Shown: positions 43,009-53,302, numbered from the stretch's first letter. The stretch: DNA of 64,000 nt from Candidatus Binatia bacterium (GCA_951813575.1 OX638375.1:1689042-1753041); one strand, 5' to 3'. The notes: generated by a model not told the origin, from the letters alone. Made by a program: numbers and translations.

Positions 43009-44046
43009 CTACCCCTCGCAGACCTCGCGGAGATTCTTCTCGTAGGGCGCGGTGACCACCGCCTTCTCCGTGATAATGGCCGAGACCAGTGAATGATCGG
43101 TCACGTCGAATGCCGGATTGAGAGTCTTTACCCCGTGCGGCGCGATGCGGCTGCCGGCGATGTGAGTGACCTCGTCTTCGCTCCTCTGCTCGATGGGTAT
43201 GTGGGCTCCGGACGGACAGGTGAGGTCCACCGTGGAGGTGGGGCACGCCACGTAGAACGGAACGCCGTGCTCCCGCGCCAGCACCGCCACCGTGTAGGTG
43301 CCGATCTTGTTGGCCACATCGCCGTTGGCGGCGACGCGGTCCGCGCCCACCACCACCGCGTCGACGCGGTTCTGCTGCATCACGTAGCCCATCATGTTGT
43401 CGGTGATGAGCGTGGTGGGGATATCCTCCTTGCACAACTCCCAGGCCGTGAGCCGGGCGCCCTGGAGAAAGGGCCGGGTTTCATCCACGAACACTTCTTC
43501 GATGGCCGCGCCCGATTCCTTCATGGCCCGGATCACCCCCAGTGCGGTGCCGTAGCCCGCGGTGGCCAAAGCGCCGGCGTTGCAGTGGGTGAGGATTCGC
43601 CGGGAGCCCTTCAGGAGCCCGGCGCCCAGCGAGCCGAGCCTGCGGTTGGCGGTGATGTCTTCCTCGTACATGGCCAGGGCCGCTTCCTCGAGCCGTTGCT
43701 TGAGCAGTTCCAGGTCGCCGTCCCGGTGTTCCTCGTAGGTTTGCCGCATCCGGGCCAGCGCCCAGTGAAGATTGACGGCCGTGGGCCGGGTTTCCGCCAG
43801 GGTGCGGAACACGCGCTCCATGGCCGGTTCCATCGCCTTCCGGCTCCTGACGCGGCGCGCGCCCAGGACGACCCCCATGGCCGCGGTGACGCCGATGGCG
43901 GGGGCGCCCCGGACCACCATGGTGCGGATGGCCTGGGCCACCTGCCGGTAGTTCCGGCAGACCCGGTACACCTCTTTTCGGGGCAGGCGCCTCTGGTCGA
44001 TAAGCAGCAACTCGCCGCCGCGCCACTCGATGGTTCTTACGGCCAT
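43009..44046 (-). CDS. mtnA: S-methyl-5-thioribose-1-phosphate isomerase MtnA
   Basis: The 345-residue MtnA begins MAVRTIEWRGGELLLIDQRR. MVVRGAPAIGVTAAMG, HCNAGALATAGYGTALGVI, VDETRPFLQGARLTAWEL and GADRVAANGDVANKIGTY are all MtnA signatures, with the catalytic Cys in HCNAG and Asp in GADRVAANGD. It isomerises methylthioribose-1-phosphate in the methionine salvage pathway. The gene is preceded by a promoter at 44073-44100 and followed closely by the glutamate-cysteine ligase gene. Confidence 0.96.
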   Translation of the reverse strand: MAVRTIEWRGGELLLIDQRRLPRKEVYRVCRNYRQVAQAIRTMVVRGAPAIGVTAAMGVVLGARRVRSRKAMEPAMERVFRTLAETRPTAVNLHWALARMRQTYEEHRDGDLELLKQRLEEAALAMYEEDITANRRLGSLGAGLLKGSRRILTHCNAGALATAGYGTALGVIRAMKESGAAIEEVFVDETRPFLQGARLTAWELCKEDIPTTLITDNMMGYVMQQNRVDAVVVGADRVAANGDVANKIGTYTVAVLAREHGVPFYVACPTSTVDLTCPSGAHIPIEQRSEDEVTHIAGSRIAPHGVKTLNPAFDVTDHSLVSAIITEKAVVTAPYEKNLREVCEG

Positions 44047-44072
44047 ATTCGTTTATCTTTCGGTCGTGCTCA

Positions 44073-44100
44073 AATATAGTACCCCGAGAAGAAGGGTCAA
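44073..44100 (-). promoter_or_regulatory. Sigma70-type promoter for mtnA
   Basis: On the minus strand TTGACC (44100-44095) and TATATT (44078-44073) lie 16 bp apart, close to consensus, about 30 nt before the mtnA ATG. The expected start is near 44066, giving a short untranslated leader. Confidence 0.6.
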
Positions 44101-44160
44101 GGGTCAGGGACCAAGGGCCAGACGCCAACGTGCCCCCTTGGCCCGCTTCTCTCCGGGAAA

Positions 44161-44400
44161 ATGACGGATCTCATCGAACTGCTCGGATACGTGTCGGGCG
44201 TCTATCTCATCGCGCCCGACCTGGAGGTCGACCGGTTGGTCGTGACGCTGGCCGCGATCCACCTCTGCGACGCGGTTCTATGCCTCGTCATCGCCCGGCA
44301 GAGCGGCCGTCATCAGATCGGCTGGACCCTGGCCGGCCTGTTCCTGGGCGTATGGGGCGCCCTCCCGCTGCTGTTGCAGCGGGGGAGACACGGGGGATAG
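44161..44400 (+). CDS. Small hypothetical membrane protein
   Basis: The 79-residue product begins MTDLIELLGYVSGVYLIAPD. Two hydrophobic stretches, one near residues 23-45 (VVTLAAIHLCDAVLCLVIAR) and one near 53-72 (GWTLAGLFLGVWGALPLLLQ), are joined by a short basic loop. It ends with RGRHGG. It is convergent with the dcw cluster's ftsZ end. I do not recognise a family. Its position between ftsZ and mtnA with no clear Shine-Dalgarno leaves its expression uncertain. Confidence 0.5.
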   Translation: MTDLIELLGYVSGVYLIAPDLEVDRLVVTLAAIHLCDAVLCLVIARQSGRHQIGWTLAGLFLGVWGALPLLLQRGRHGG

Positions 44401-44430
44401 CGTCCAGGCTCTCCCCCGGCGGCACGCAGC

Positions 44431-45666
44431 CTAGTCCATTCGTTTGCGCAGGAACGTCGGGATATCGAAGTCGTCCTCGCTCACCTCATCCTCCTTGAGG
44501 TCGTAAGGTCGCGAGCCGTCGGCATCCTTCTCCTGGTCGTCGTGCTGCCAGGCGGGACCATCGAACTCGTCGTCCACGAGCGTCCCGAGGTGGATGACCT
44601 TCTTGTCCCCGTTGTCCTTGGCTCCCAGCCCCAGCGACCCCTGTCTTTGGGCCGCGGGCTTCCGCGGCTCGGCCGTCTCCGCCGCCGGCTCCGGCATGAC
44701 CCGCGCCTGGCCGTCGCCGAACCCCGTGGCGATGACGGTGATCCGCAGCTCGTCCTCGAGCTCCTCGTCGATGACCGCGCCGAAGATGATGGTGGCATCC
44801 TCGTGGGCCTCACCCTGGATCAGGGTCGCCGCCTCGTTGACCTCGAACAGGCTCATGTCCGCCCCGCCGGTGACGTTGATCAGCACGCCGCGGGCGCCAT
44901 TGATGGAGATGTCCTCCAGAAGCGGGCTGGAAATGGCCTGCTGCGCCGCCTCCACCGCCCGGTTCTCGCCCACCGCCGAGGCCGCGCCCATGAGCGCGAA
45001 TCCCATCTCCTTCATGACCGTGCGGACGTCGGCGAAGTCGAGGTTGATGAGCCCCGGCGTCACGATCAGGTCCGCGATGCCCCGGACCGCCTGCGTCACC
45101 ACGCTGTCCGCGACCTTGAAGGTTTCCAGCAGCGTGGTGGACTTGCCCGCGATGCTGAGGAGCCGCTGGTTCGGGATGACCACCAGGGTATCGACCTTGT
45201 CCTTGAGATCCCGGATGCCTTCCTCGGCCTGCTGCATGCGGCGCTTCCCCTCGAAGATGAAGGGCTTGGTGACCACGCCCACCGTCAGCGCCCCGAGCTC
45301 TTTCGCCACGCTGGCGATGATCGGCGCGCCCCCGGTGCCGGTGCCGCCGCCCATGCCCGCGGTGATGAAGATCATGTCCGCGCCCGTGAGATACTCGCGG
45401 ATACGCTCCTTGTCCTCCGTCGCCGCGCGGCGGCCCATCTCCGGGTTGGCTCCGGCTCCGAGTCCCTTGGTCAGGGAATCCCCGATCTGGACCTTTATCT
45501 CCGCCCGGTTCGCATCCAGCGCCTGGCTGTCGGTATTGGCGACGATGAAGTCCACGCCCTTGAGCCCCTCCTCGATCATCGTGTTGACGGCATTGCCACC
45601 GCCCCCGCCGATGCCGATCACCTTGATCCGGGCTCCGGAATCAATCGGTTCCACCATCTCAAACAT
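44431..45666 (-). CDS. ftsZ: Cell division GTPase FtsZ
   Basis: The 411-residue FtsZ has the tubulin signature [10 protein letters not shown] with [15 protein letters not shown], the synergy-loop segment [11 protein letters not shown], and the conserved C-terminal peptide [13 protein letters not shown] that binds FtsA. It polymerises into the division ring. A 60-residue variable linker separates the globular part from the peptide. ATG 45666 follows GGAGGAGGG. It is the last gene of the dcw cluster, 95 nt after ftsA, and likely has additional promoters. Confidence 0.98.
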   Translation of the reverse strand: MFEMVEPIDSGARIKVIGIGGGGGNAVNTMIEEGLKGVDFIVANTDSQALDANRAEIKVQIGDSLTKGLGAGANPEMGRRAATEDKERIREYLTGADMIFITAGMGGGTGTGGAPIIASVAKELGALTVGVVTKPFIFEGKRRMQQAEEGIRDLKDKVDTLVVIPNQRLLSIAGKSTTLLETFKVADSVVTQAVRGIADLIVTPGLINLDFADVRTVMKEMGFALMGAASAVGENRAVEAAQQAISSPLLEDISINGARGVLINVTGGADMSLFEVNEAATLIQGEAHEDATIIFGAVIDEELEDELRITVIATGFGDGQARVMPEPAAETAEPRKPAAQRQGSLGLGAKDNGDKKVIHLGTLVDDEFDGPAWQHDDQEKDADGSRPYDLKEDEVSEDDFDIPTFLRKRMD

Positions 45667-45761
45667 AACCCTCCTCCTTTTCCTCGTGTATGACGTTCGT
45701 CGTTTCGTCTCGAGCGAACGGCCGGACACCATCGGGCCGCCCGCCTCCGCCCAATCTCCGG

Positions 45762-46991
45762 CTAGAAAAACTCCCTCAACCATTCCGTCATCCGGCCCCG
45801 GACCTTGAACAACAGGTGGTCGTTGTCCCGGAAGCGGAAGTGATTTCCCTCCTGCTTGCCGAGGCCGTACAGCAGCAACCCGGTGCCGGTGGCGTAGACC
45901 GGGCTGGACACCACGTCCACGAGCCCGGTGACGTTGGCGGCCACGCCTTGACGCACCGGCACGTTGAAGATTCTCTCCGCCATCTCGATCATTCCCGGCA
46001 GCAGCGTGGAGCCGCCGGTCATGACGATGCCCGAGACCAGATGGTCCTCGTAGCCGGACCTGCCGATCTCCCGCCGCACCAACTGGAAGACCTCCTCCAG
46101 ACGCGGCTCGATGATCTCGCACAGGATCTGCCGTGACACCGACCGCGGGCTCCGTCCTCCCACGCTGGGCACCTCGAGCATCTGGGTGCGGTGGGCCGCC
46201 TCGGCTTCCACGCAACCGTAACGCTGCTTCAACTGCTCCGCGGCCGCCATCGGCGCATGCAGTCCGGCGGCGATGTCGCCGGTCAGGTGATTGCCCCCCA
46301 CGCCCAGCACCGCCGTATGCTTCACCGACCCGCCCTGGTACAGCGCGATGTCCGTGGTCCCTCCGCCCATGTCCACCAGCGCCACCCCGAGCTCCTTCTC
46401 TTCCTGGGTCAGGGTGGCGTCGGCGGAGGCCAGCGGCTCGAGCACGAAGTCGGCGACGTTGAGGCCCGTTCGATTGCAGCACTTGACGATGTTCTGGGCC
46501 GCGGCCACGGCGCCGGTTACGATGTGGACACTGGCCTCGAGCCGGACGCCGGACATGCCCCGGGGCTCCTGGATGCCCCGCTGTCCGTCGATGGCGAATT
46601 CCTGCGGCAGCACGTGGAGGACTTCCCGGTCCAGGGAGATGGGCACGGCCTTGGCCGCGTCGATGACCCGCTCGACGTCGTCATCGGTCACCTCCTTGTT
46701 CTTGACGGCAACGACGCCCTGGCTGTTGAACCCCTCGATATGACTGCCGGCGATGCCGGCGAAGACGGTGTTGATCTCGCAGCCGGCCATGAGCTCGGCC
46801 TCCTCCACCGCCTTCTTGATGGATTCCATGGTGGCCTCGATGTTGATCACCACGCCCTTCCTCAACCCCCGGGAGGGGTGAATGCCGACGCCCACCACCT
46901 CCGGTCCCTGGTCGGTCTGCTCTCCCACCACCGCGCAGACCTTGTGGGTGCCCACGTCGAGTCCGACAACAACATTCGTCTTCTTAGCCAT
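45762..46991 (-). CDS. ftsA: Cell division protein FtsA
   Basis: The 409-residue actin-like protein has the ATP-binding segment [19 protein letters not shown], the FtsA-specific 1C domain region, [15 protein letters not shown] as phosphate-2, and [17 protein letters not shown] as the adenosine loop. The C-terminal amphipathic segment ([12 protein letters not shown]) is the membrane anchor. It tethers FtsZ to the membrane. It is encoded between ftsQ and ftsZ with a 32-nt gap after ftsQ, in standard order. Confidence 0.97.
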   Translation of the reverse strand: MAKKTNVVVGLDVGTHKVCAVVGEQTDQGPEVVGVGIHPSRGLRKGVVINIEATMESIKKAVEEAELMAGCEINTVFAGIAGSHIEGFNSQGVVAVKNKEVTDDDVERVIDAAKAVPISLDREVLHVLPQEFAIDGQRGIQEPRGMSGVRLEASVHIVTGAVAAAQNIVKCCNRTGLNVADFVLEPLASADATLTQEEKELGVALVDMGGGTTDIALYQGGSVKHTAVLGVGGNHLTGDIAAGLHAPMAAAEQLKQRYGCVEAEAAHRTQMLEVPSVGGRSPRSVSRQILCEIIEPRLEEVFQLVRREIGRSGYEDHLVSGIVMTGGSTLLPGMIEMAERIFNVPVRQGVAANVTGLVDVVSSPVYATGTGLLLYGLGKQEGNHFRFRDNDHLLFKVRGRMTEWLREFF

Positions 46992-47023
46992 GGCTTGTGG
47001 TGCCCCTTCCTTGCATCATCGGA

Positions 47024-47869
47024 TCACACCCGTCCCCGCGGACGCGCGACCACCTGCCCCTTGAAACTCACGTCGACGGCCTCGAAACGGGCCCCCTGCC
47101 CGGGAAACTCCCGCACGAACCACTGCAACCGCTCCAGCTTGGCTTCCCAGTCTCCCCAGCCCACGTGGAACGGCACCGGGTAGGACACGGGATAGAGGAC
47201 GATGCCCCCGTCGGGCTGGAAGCGGATCTCGGACAGACCCAGCGTGGTGCGCTCCACCGTCTGTCCGAAGGACAGGGCCTCGGCCAGCTTCTCCCGCGTG
47301 CCCGGGTCCCGCGGCGAGAGCCCGGCAGCGCGAAGACCGGTGATGAAGGGGAAGTCCACGGAGTCCTCTTCGTCCAGGGCCTTGAAGACCACCCCGTCGT
47401 CGGCGACGTAGTAAAGCTTGTCCAGGGCGACGATGCCTCCGGGCTCCCATTCCTCGATGCGGATCACCAGCCGCGCCGGCAATTCCCGCCGTATCAGGAC
47501 CCGCTTCACCCAGGGGTGTTGCCGTACCCTTTCCTCGACCTCGGCGGGATCGATGTTCCAGATTCGCGTGTTGGGTCCCAGCCCCGACCTCACCACGATG
47601 TCGGCCCCCTTGATCTTCTCGGCCCCCAAGACCTTCACTTCCCGGACGGCGAAGTAGGGGTGCGCCAGGATGAAGCTCGAGGTCGCCCGGGCCGCCGCCC
47701 GAATCCCGCCCGCCGCCTGCTCCGCCGCCCGCGAGCCTCGGTGGTGCAGATCCGCCAAATAGCCGGGGTAGAACAGCCACCCGAACAGCACCAGCGTGCA
47801 CACGGCCGTGCCCGTCATTCCCGCGCGACCGCGCAGCCGCTTCCTGGACCAGACCCGCGGACTACGCAT
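47024..47869 (-). CDS. ftsQ: Cell division protein FtsQ
   Basis: The 281-residue protein has a short cytoplasmic N-terminus, a single membrane segment (GTAVCTLVLFGWLFYPGYL, about residues 19-37), and a POTRA domain (FAVREVKVLGAEKIKGADI) followed by the beta domain (ARLVIRIEEWEPGGIVALD). FtsQ is a divisome scaffold. The start overlaps the ddl end by eight bases. Its C-terminus is variable as usual. It is identified by order between ddl and ftsA as well as by POTRA features. Confidence 0.9.
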   Translation of the reverse strand: MRSPRVWSRKRLRGRAGMTGTAVCTLVLFGWLFYPGYLADLHHRGSRAAEQAAGGIRAAARATSSFILAHPYFAVREVKVLGAEKIKGADIVVRSGLGPNTRIWNIDPAEVEERVRQHPWVKRVLIRRELPARLVIRIEEWEPGGIVALDKLYYVADDGVVFKALDEEDSVDFPFITGLRAAGLSPRDPGTREKLAEALSFGQTVERTTLGLSEIRFQPDGGIVLYPVSYPVPFHVGWGDWEAKLERLQWFVREFPGQGARFEAVDVSFKGQVVARPRGRV

Positions 47870-48836
47870 TGGCTGCCTCCCTTGGCGACGAGCCCGCGAG
47901 ACCTGCCGCGCGGTTCTTCAGCGCGGCGCCGTCGAGGATCCGCTCGACCAGGTCCTCGAAGCCGATGCCGACCCCGGCGGCGATCTCGGGCAGGAGACTC
48001 AGGGGGGTCATCCCCGGCAGCGTGTTGACCTCGAGCACGTACAGCCGCCGCTCCGGCGAGATGCGGAAGTCCACGCGCGGCGCTCCTTGACAGCCCAGCG
48101 TCCGGCAGACCCGCGCCGCCAGCGCCAGGGCCCTGCGGTACAGGGGACCGGGCAAAGGGGCCGGAAAAACGTGCGTGGCCATGCCGGAAGTGTACTTGGC
48201 CTTGAAATCGTAGAAGCCCTTCGCCGGCCTGATCTCGGTGACGCCCAGGGCCTCGCCGTTCAGCAACCCCACCGTGACCTCCTTGCCCGGCACATATTTC
48301 TCCACCAGTGCGTCCCGGTCGAACCGGCATGCCTCGCGGACCGCCCGAGCCATGTCCCTTTGCCGGCGCACGATGACGACTCCGATGCTGGACCCCTCGG
48401 ATCGAGGCTTCACCACCACCGGCAACGGCAGGCTCGGAACCGCCGTTTCGTCCGCGCTCACCACCTGGTACGAGGGCGTGGGAATGCGGTTCCGCAGCAG
48501 CACCTGCTTGGCCAGCACCTTGTCCATGCACAGCGCCGAAGCGGTGACGCCCGAGCCGGTATAGGGGATCCCCATGACCTCCAGCAGCCCCTGCACGCAA
48601 CCGTCCTCGCCGATCTTTCCGTGAAGCGCGTTGAAGATCACGTCGATCCGCCGTTTGCGGAGCTGCGCGGCCAGGTCCGCGCCGGTGTCGATGAGCGACA
48701 CCGCCCGATAGCCCCTTCGCTGCAACGCCCCGGCCACCTCCTTGCCGGACACCAGCGAAACTTCCCTTTCCGCGGAAGGGCCGCCGTACAGGACGCCGAC
48801 GCGCCGGTATCGGTGGGTTCCCGACGCCATGCTCAT
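47862..48836 (-). CDS. ddl: D-alanine--D-alanine ligase
   Basis: The 324-residue ATP-grasp ligase has GVLYGGPSAEREVSLVSG at the N-terminus, NALHGKIGEDGCVQGLLE, and the ATP-binding VVVKPRSEGSSIGV. The DFRISPERRLYVLEVNTLPG segment has the metal ligands and TPLSLLPE follows. It supplies D-Ala-D-Ala for MurF. ATG 48836 overlaps the murB stop (ATGA); a second ATG six bases later is also possible. It lies between murB and ftsQ. Confidence 0.96.
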   Translation of the reverse strand: MSMASGTHRYRRVGVLYGGPSAEREVSLVSGKEVAGALQRRGYRAVSLIDTGADLAAQLRKRRIDVIFNALHGKIGEDGCVQGLLEVMGIPYTGSGVTASALCMDKVLAKQVLLRNRIPTPSYQVVSADETAVPSLPLPVVVKPRSEGSSIGVVIVRRQRDMARAVREACRFDRDALVEKYVPGKEVTVGLLNGEALGVTEIRPAKGFYDFKAKYTSGMATHVFPAPLPGPLYRRALALAARVCRTLGCQGAPRVDFRISPERRLYVLEVNTLPGMTPLSLLPEIAAGVGIGFEDLVERILDGAALKNRAAGLAGSSPREAANA

Positions 48837-49747
48837 TGCGGCCACTCCCCGGCGAGGCGGACCTCGGTCTGCAGCGTCACCGAAAACCGCTCCTCCACCT
48901 CGCCGCACACCCGTTCGATGAGCCCCCTCACGTCCTGCGCGCGGGCGCCGCCGAGATTCAGAATGAAGTTCGCATGCCGTCGCGAGACCTCGGCGCCGCC
49001 CACCCGGAGACCCTTCAGCCCCGAGGCCTCGATCAGCCTGCCGGCGTGGTCGCCCGGCGGATTGCGGAACACCGACCCGAAATTGGGATGGCCCGACGGC
49101 TGGCTTTCCCGCCGGTGCGCCATGATGGCCCGCATGCGGGCGTCCACCGCCGCCGCCGTTTCCGGCGTCAGGGCCATGCCCACGCGGGTCACGATGGCCT
49201 CCGCCGGGAGGCGCGCCTCACGATAGGCGAACTGCAGGTCCTCGCGGCCGAGTGCCAACGCCTCGCCCGCGGGCGTCACCGCGTCAACCCTGGTCACCAC
49301 CCGCTCCATTTCCGATCCGTAGGCCCCGGCGTTCATCACCAGGGAGCCGCCGACGCTGCCGGGAATGCCCTCGGCGAACTCCAAACCGCCCAGCCCCCGG
49401 CGCACCGTCTCCCGCACCAGCCGGCTCACCGCATAGGCGGCGCCGACATCGGCTCCCGCCCCGTGCCAGCGCGCCCGGCGAAACTCCCCCCGCAATCGCA
49501 GCACGGCGCCGCGCACGCCGAGATCGCTCACCAGCAGGTTGCTGCCGTTGCCCAGCAACAGCACCGGCACGCCGTGGCGCTCCACGACCTTCAGGCAAGC
49601 GGTCAGCCCCAGGCTCGTGTGCGCCTCCAGGAAGTAGTCCGCCGGACCGCCGACCTTGAAGGAGGTGTAACGGGCCAACGGCTCGCCCACCTTGACCGCC
49701 ACGCCGGCGATGCGGCTCAGGTCCCTGGCAAACCGGTCCGTTGTCAT
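48833..49747 (-). CDS. murB: UDP-N-acetylenolpyruvoylglucosamine reductase MurB
   Basis: The 304-residue flavoprotein has the FAD-binding loop YTSFKVGGPADYFLEAH, then LGNGSNLLVSDLGVRGAVLR and the substrate segment GIPGSVGGSLVMNAGAYGSE. NFGSVFRNPPG and EVSRRHANFILNLGGA are late MurB motifs; it lacks the long loop of type I MurB, so it is type II-like. It reduces the enolpyruvyl intermediate with NADPH. It overlaps murC (start ATGA) and ddl by four bases each. Confidence 0.96.
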   Translation of the reverse strand: MTTDRFARDLSRIAGVAVKVGEPLARYTSFKVGGPADYFLEAHTSLGLTACLKVVERHGVPVLLLGNGSNLLVSDLGVRGAVLRLRGEFRRARWHGAGADVGAAYAVSRLVRETVRRGLGGLEFAEGIPGSVGGSLVMNAGAYGSEMERVVTRVDAVTPAGEALALGREDLQFAYREARLPAEAIVTRVGMALTPETAAAVDARMRAIMAHRRESQPSGHPNFGSVFRNPPGDHAGRLIEASGLKGLRVGGAEVSRRHANFILNLGGARAQDVRGLIERVCGEVEERFSVTLQTEVRLAGEWPQ

Positions 49748-51135
49748 GGCCTCTGTTCCCGCAAGGAATCAATCAGCGCCTCCCCTACCTTGTGGATGTC
49801 CCCGGCTCCCAGGGTCAGGACCATGTCCCCGTCCGCCAACCTGGGCAGCAGCCGGACGGGGACGTCGTCCTTGTCCGCGATGAACTCCACGTCCATGTGG
49901 CCCCGCCGCCGGATGGCCCGGTACAGTTCCTCCGCGCTGGTCCCCGGCGCCGGATCCTCGCCCGCGGCGTAGATGTCCGTGAGGATCAGCCGGTGGGCGC
50001 GGTCGAACGCGGAAACGAAATCCTCGAAGAGGTCCCTGGTCCGGCTGTAGCGGTGGGGCTGGAACACCACCGTCAGGGGCCGGTCCCAACCCTCGACAAG
50101 GGCGCGCAGGGTCGCCTCGATCTCCGTGGGATGGTGTCCGTAGTCATCCATCACCAGCACCCCGGCGACCTCTCCCTTGATCTCCGACCGGCGATGGATG
50201 CCGGCGAACGCGCCCAACGCTGCCGCCGCGGCGGCGAAGTCGATGCCGAGCTCCGCGGCCACGGCGATGGCCGCCAGGGCGTTGGCCACGCTGTGCCGCC
50301 CGGGCATGGGCAGCGTGACCGTGCCGAGCGCGCGGCCGCCGTACAGGACCGAGAACGTGGACTCCATCCCCCGGGTCCCGACTCCTTCGGCGGTGAAGTC
50401 GGCATCGGCGGACAGGCCGTAGGTGACCACGCGCTTCCGGACCCGCGGTAGCAGGCCGCGCACCGTCGGGTGGTCGAGGCACAGCACGGCGATGCCGTAG
50501 AACGGCACCTTGTTGATGAATTCCAGGAACGCGTCGGCCAGGGCTTCCGTGGCGCCGTAGTAGTCGATGTGTTCCCGGTCGATGTTGGTCACCACCGCCA
50601 CCGCGGGCGAAAGCAGCAGGAACGTGCCGTCGCTCTCGTCGGCCTCGGCCACCAGGATGTCGCCCGTGCCCATCTGGGCGTTGCCGGCCAGGGACCGCAC
50701 CCGTCCGCCGATGACCAGCGTCGGATCCATCCGCGCTTCCGTCAGCACGTGGCCGATCATCGACGTGGTGGTGGTCTTCCCGTGGCTCCCCGCCACCGCG
50801 ATGCCGTATTTCATGCGCATGAGCTCGGCGAGCATCTCGGCCCTCGGAATCACCGGAATCTGCCGCTCCTTGGCCGCCACCACCTCGGGGTTGGAGAACT
50901 TCACCGCGGCCGAGATCACCACCACCGAGAGCGCCTCCGCCAGGTTGGCGGCATCGTGGCCGATGCGGACCTCCGCGCCCAGGGAGCGCAGCCGCCGGGT
51001 GGCCTCGTTCTCCTGGAGGTCGGAGCCGCTAATTTCGTAGCCCAGGTTCAACAGCACCTCCGCGATTCCGCTCATGCCCACGCCGCCAATGCCGACGAAG
51101 TGCACCCGGTGGCGCCTTTCGAAGGGAGCCGTCAT
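49744..51135 (-). CDS. murC: UDP-N-acetylmuramate--L-alanine ligase MurC
   Basis: The 463-residue ligase begins MTAPFERRHRVHFVGIGGVG. The ATP loop is GSHGKTTTTSMIGHV, with VAEADESDGTFLLL and GIHRRSEIKGEVAGVLVMDDYGHHP (no more than its key HH noted here) as central-domain signatures. It adds L-Ala to UDP-MurNAc. ATG 51135 overlaps the murG stop (ATGA). It is part of the continuous chain from murG to murB. Confidence 0.97.
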   Translation of the reverse strand: MTAPFERRHRVHFVGIGGVGMSGIAEVLLNLGYEISGSDLQENEATRRLRSLGAEVRIGHDAANLAEALSVVVISAAVKFSNPEVVAAKERQIPVIPRAEMLAELMRMKYGIAVAGSHGKTTTTSMIGHVLTEARMDPTLVIGGRVRSLAGNAQMGTGDILVAEADESDGTFLLLSPAVAVVTNIDREHIDYYGATEALADAFLEFINKVPFYGIAVLCLDHPTVRGLLPRVRKRVVTYGLSADADFTAEGVGTRGMESTFSVLYGGRALGTVTLPMPGRHSVANALAAIAVAAELGIDFAAAAAALGAFAGIHRRSEIKGEVAGVLVMDDYGHHPTEIEATLRALVEGWDRPLTVVFQPHRYSRTRDLFEDFVSAFDRAHRLILTDIYAAGEDPAPGTSAEELYRAIRRRGHMDVEFIADKDDVPVRLLPRLADGDMVLTLGAGDIHKVGEALIDSLREQRP

Positions 51136-52205
51136 GACCACCCCGGGACGAGGGCATGACACTCGTCCACAATGCGCTCGGCCGCATCCCCGCGGCCGAG
51201 CGCCGCCGCGGCCCGGCCCATGGCCGCGCGCCGCGCGGCGTCGCCATGGAGCGCGCGGATGGTCTCGGCCAGCCCCACGGGCGTCAACTCCGGCTCCGTG
51301 AGCATTTCGGCGGCGCCGGCCTCCTTCAAGGCCAGCGCATTGAGCCGTTGATGGTCGTGGGCGGCGTACGGGTACGGCACCAGCACCGACGGCTTGCCGA
51401 ACACCGTGAGCTCCGACAGCGTGGAGGCCCCGGCCCGGCAAATCACCAGATCGGCCGAGGCGTAGGCCCGGTCCATGCGGTCGATGAAAGGCAGCACCTC
51501 CGCCTCGCACGGCAGCGACGCGTAACCCTCCCTCACCGACGCCTCGTCCGCGCGTCCGGTCTGATGCGTCACCCGAAAGCCGGCCGCCGCTTCGCCGAGG
51601 TGCGCCAACGCCGCGAGCACCATCTCGTTGATGCGGCGGGCGCCGGCGCTGCCGCCGAAGACGAGGAGATGGAAGCCCTCCTTCCGGTCCGCGTCGGGCA
51701 GCGTCCGCCACCGCACCGGGGTGCCGGTCAGCACCACCTTGGCTCGTGGGAAATACTCGACGCTTTCGCGGAAGCTGGTGAAGATCCGGTCCACCAGCCG
51801 CCCGAGAATGCGGTTGGTGAAGCCGGGGCGCAGGTTCTGCTCCAGGATCGCGCAGCGAATCCGTCGCGACGCCCCCGCCAGCAGCAGCGGCCCGGAGGCG
51901 TAACCGCCGAGGCCGATGATGCACTGGGGATCGAAGCCCCGGATGATGGTCCGCGAGCGCCACAGGCTCACCGGGATCCCGTAGAGTCCTTCCAACAGTC
52001 CCCTCGGACCCCGTCCCTTGAGCCCTCGTATCGGCAACAGCTCGATGGGAAACTCCGTCTCCGGAATGACCCGGCTCTCGATGCCCCAACGGCTGCCGAC
52101 GAAGAGGATGCGCATGTCGCCGTTCCGCCGGCGAAACTCCCGCGCTACCGCGAGCCCGGGAAAGAGATGGCCGCCTGTGCCGCCGCCGGCCACGATCAGC
52201 CTCAT
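51132..52205 (-). CDS. murG: UDP-N-acetylglucosamine transferase MurG
   Basis: The 357-residue GT28 enzyme begins MRLIVAGGGTGGHLFPGLAV, the donor glycine loop. GLGGYASGPLLLAGAS is the membrane-facing acceptor region, and ICRAGASTLSELTVFGKPSV with PYPYAAHDHQ is the UDP-GlcNAc site. It converts lipid I to lipid II at the inner membrane. It starts overlapping ftsW by four bases and ends overlapping murC. Confidence 0.97.
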   Translation of the reverse strand: MRLIVAGGGTGGHLFPGLAVAREFRRRNGDMRILFVGSRWGIESRVIPETEFPIELLPIRGLKGRGPRGLLEGLYGIPVSLWRSRTIIRGFDPQCIIGLGGYASGPLLLAGASRRIRCAILEQNLRPGFTNRILGRLVDRIFTSFRESVEYFPRAKVVLTGTPVRWRTLPDADRKEGFHLLVFGGSAGARRINEMVLAALAHLGEAAAGFRVTHQTGRADEASVREGYASLPCEAEVLPFIDRMDRAYASADLVICRAGASTLSELTVFGKPSVLVPYPYAAHDHQRLNALALKEAGAAEMLTEPELTPVGLAETIRALHGDAARRAAMGRAAAALGRGDAAERIVDECHALVPGWS

Positions 52206-53302
52206 TCCCGTGCCCTCCGCCAGGAAACGCTCAGGAGCATCCCTGTCACCGTCAGGTGCACCACCATGGCGGAGCCGCCGTAGCTGACGAACGGCAGCAC
52301 CAGCCCCTTGGTGGGCACCAGGCCCATGACCACGCTCATGTGCACCAGCGCCTGGAGCCCCAGGAGCATGGTGAGGCCGAACACCATCAGCCGCGTGAAG
52401 GGGTCCTCGCTGTCGATGGCGAGCCGCAAGCCGCGAAAGAGCAGGATGCCGAAGAGCCCCAGAACCAGCAGCGCGCCCCACAGCCCGAGTTCCTCGCCGA
52501 TCACCGAGTAGATGAAATCCGTGTGGGCTTCCGGGAGGTAGTGGAGCTTCTGCCGGCTCTGTCCCAATCCCCGGCCCCAGAGCTGACCGGAGCCGAAGGC
52601 GATGAAGGACTGGATGATCTGGAAGCCGCTGTCGGCGGAATCGCTCCAGGGGTCCATGAAAGCCAGCAGCCGCTTCATCCGGTAATCCGCCGACAGGATG
52701 AAGAACGCTCCCACCGGCAGCGCCGCCATCGCCACCGCGGCGAGGTGCCGGATGCGGCCGCCGGCCACGAACAGCATGGCCATGGTGATGACGACCAGAA
52801 TGAACGCCGAGCCGAAGTCCGGCTCCGCCAGCAGCAGGGCCACGAAAGCGCCCGCCACCAGCAGGGTCGGGAGCATGCCGGAGACGAACCGCTCCAGCCG
52901 GTCGACCTTCTTGGAGAGGGTGTACGCGAGGTAGAGCACGAAGGTCACCTTGGCGACCTCCGACGGCTGGAAGACGAACGGCGGCACGCCCAGCCAGCGA
53001 TGGGCGCCGCCGCGGGTGACGCCGATGCCGGGGATCAGCACCAGCACCATGGCGATGAGGGTCACCACCAGCAGCGGCCCGGTGAGACGGCGATAGGCCG
53101 ACGGCGGCAGCAGCACGGCCACGAAGAGTCCCACGAGACCGAGGCCGACGGCGACAAGCTGCTTGCGGAAGAGGTAGGTGCCGTCGCCGAAGCGTTCCTG
53201 GGAGAAGAGGTAGCTGGTGTTCAGCACCATGGTGATGCCGATGGCGAGCAGCACCACCAAACTCAACAGCATCCAGCGGTCCATGTTGCGTATCTCGCTC
53301 AT
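52202..53302 (-). CDS. ftsW: Lipid II polymerase/division protein FtsW
   Basis: The 366-residue SEDS protein has ten or so membrane helices. Characteristic blocks are GGAHRWLGVPPFVFQPSEVA, LLAEPDFGSAFILVVITMA, FGSGQLWGRGLGQSRQKLHY and LPEAHTDFIYSVIGEELG, followed by PTKGLVLPFVSYGGSAM. FtsW polymerises septal glycan with FtsI. ATG 53302 overlaps the murD stop (ATGA). It is the SEDS member expected between murD and murG. Confidence 0.97.
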   Translation of the reverse strand: MSEIRNMDRWMLLSLVVLLAIGITMVLNTSYLFSQERFGDGTYLFRKQLVAVGLGLVGLFVAVLLPPSAYRRLTGPLLVVTLIAMVLVLIPGIGVTRGGAHRWLGVPPFVFQPSEVAKVTFVLYLAYTLSKKVDRLERFVSGMLPTLLVAGAFVALLLAEPDFGSAFILVVITMAMLFVAGGRIRHLAAVAMAALPVGAFFILSADYRMKRLLAFMDPWSDSADSGFQIIQSFIAFGSGQLWGRGLGQSRQKLHYLPEAHTDFIYSVIGEELGLWGALLVLGLFGILLFRGLRLAIDSEDPFTRLMVFGLTMLLGLQALVHMSVVMGLVPTKGLVLPFVSYGGSAMVVHLTVTGMLLSVSWRRARE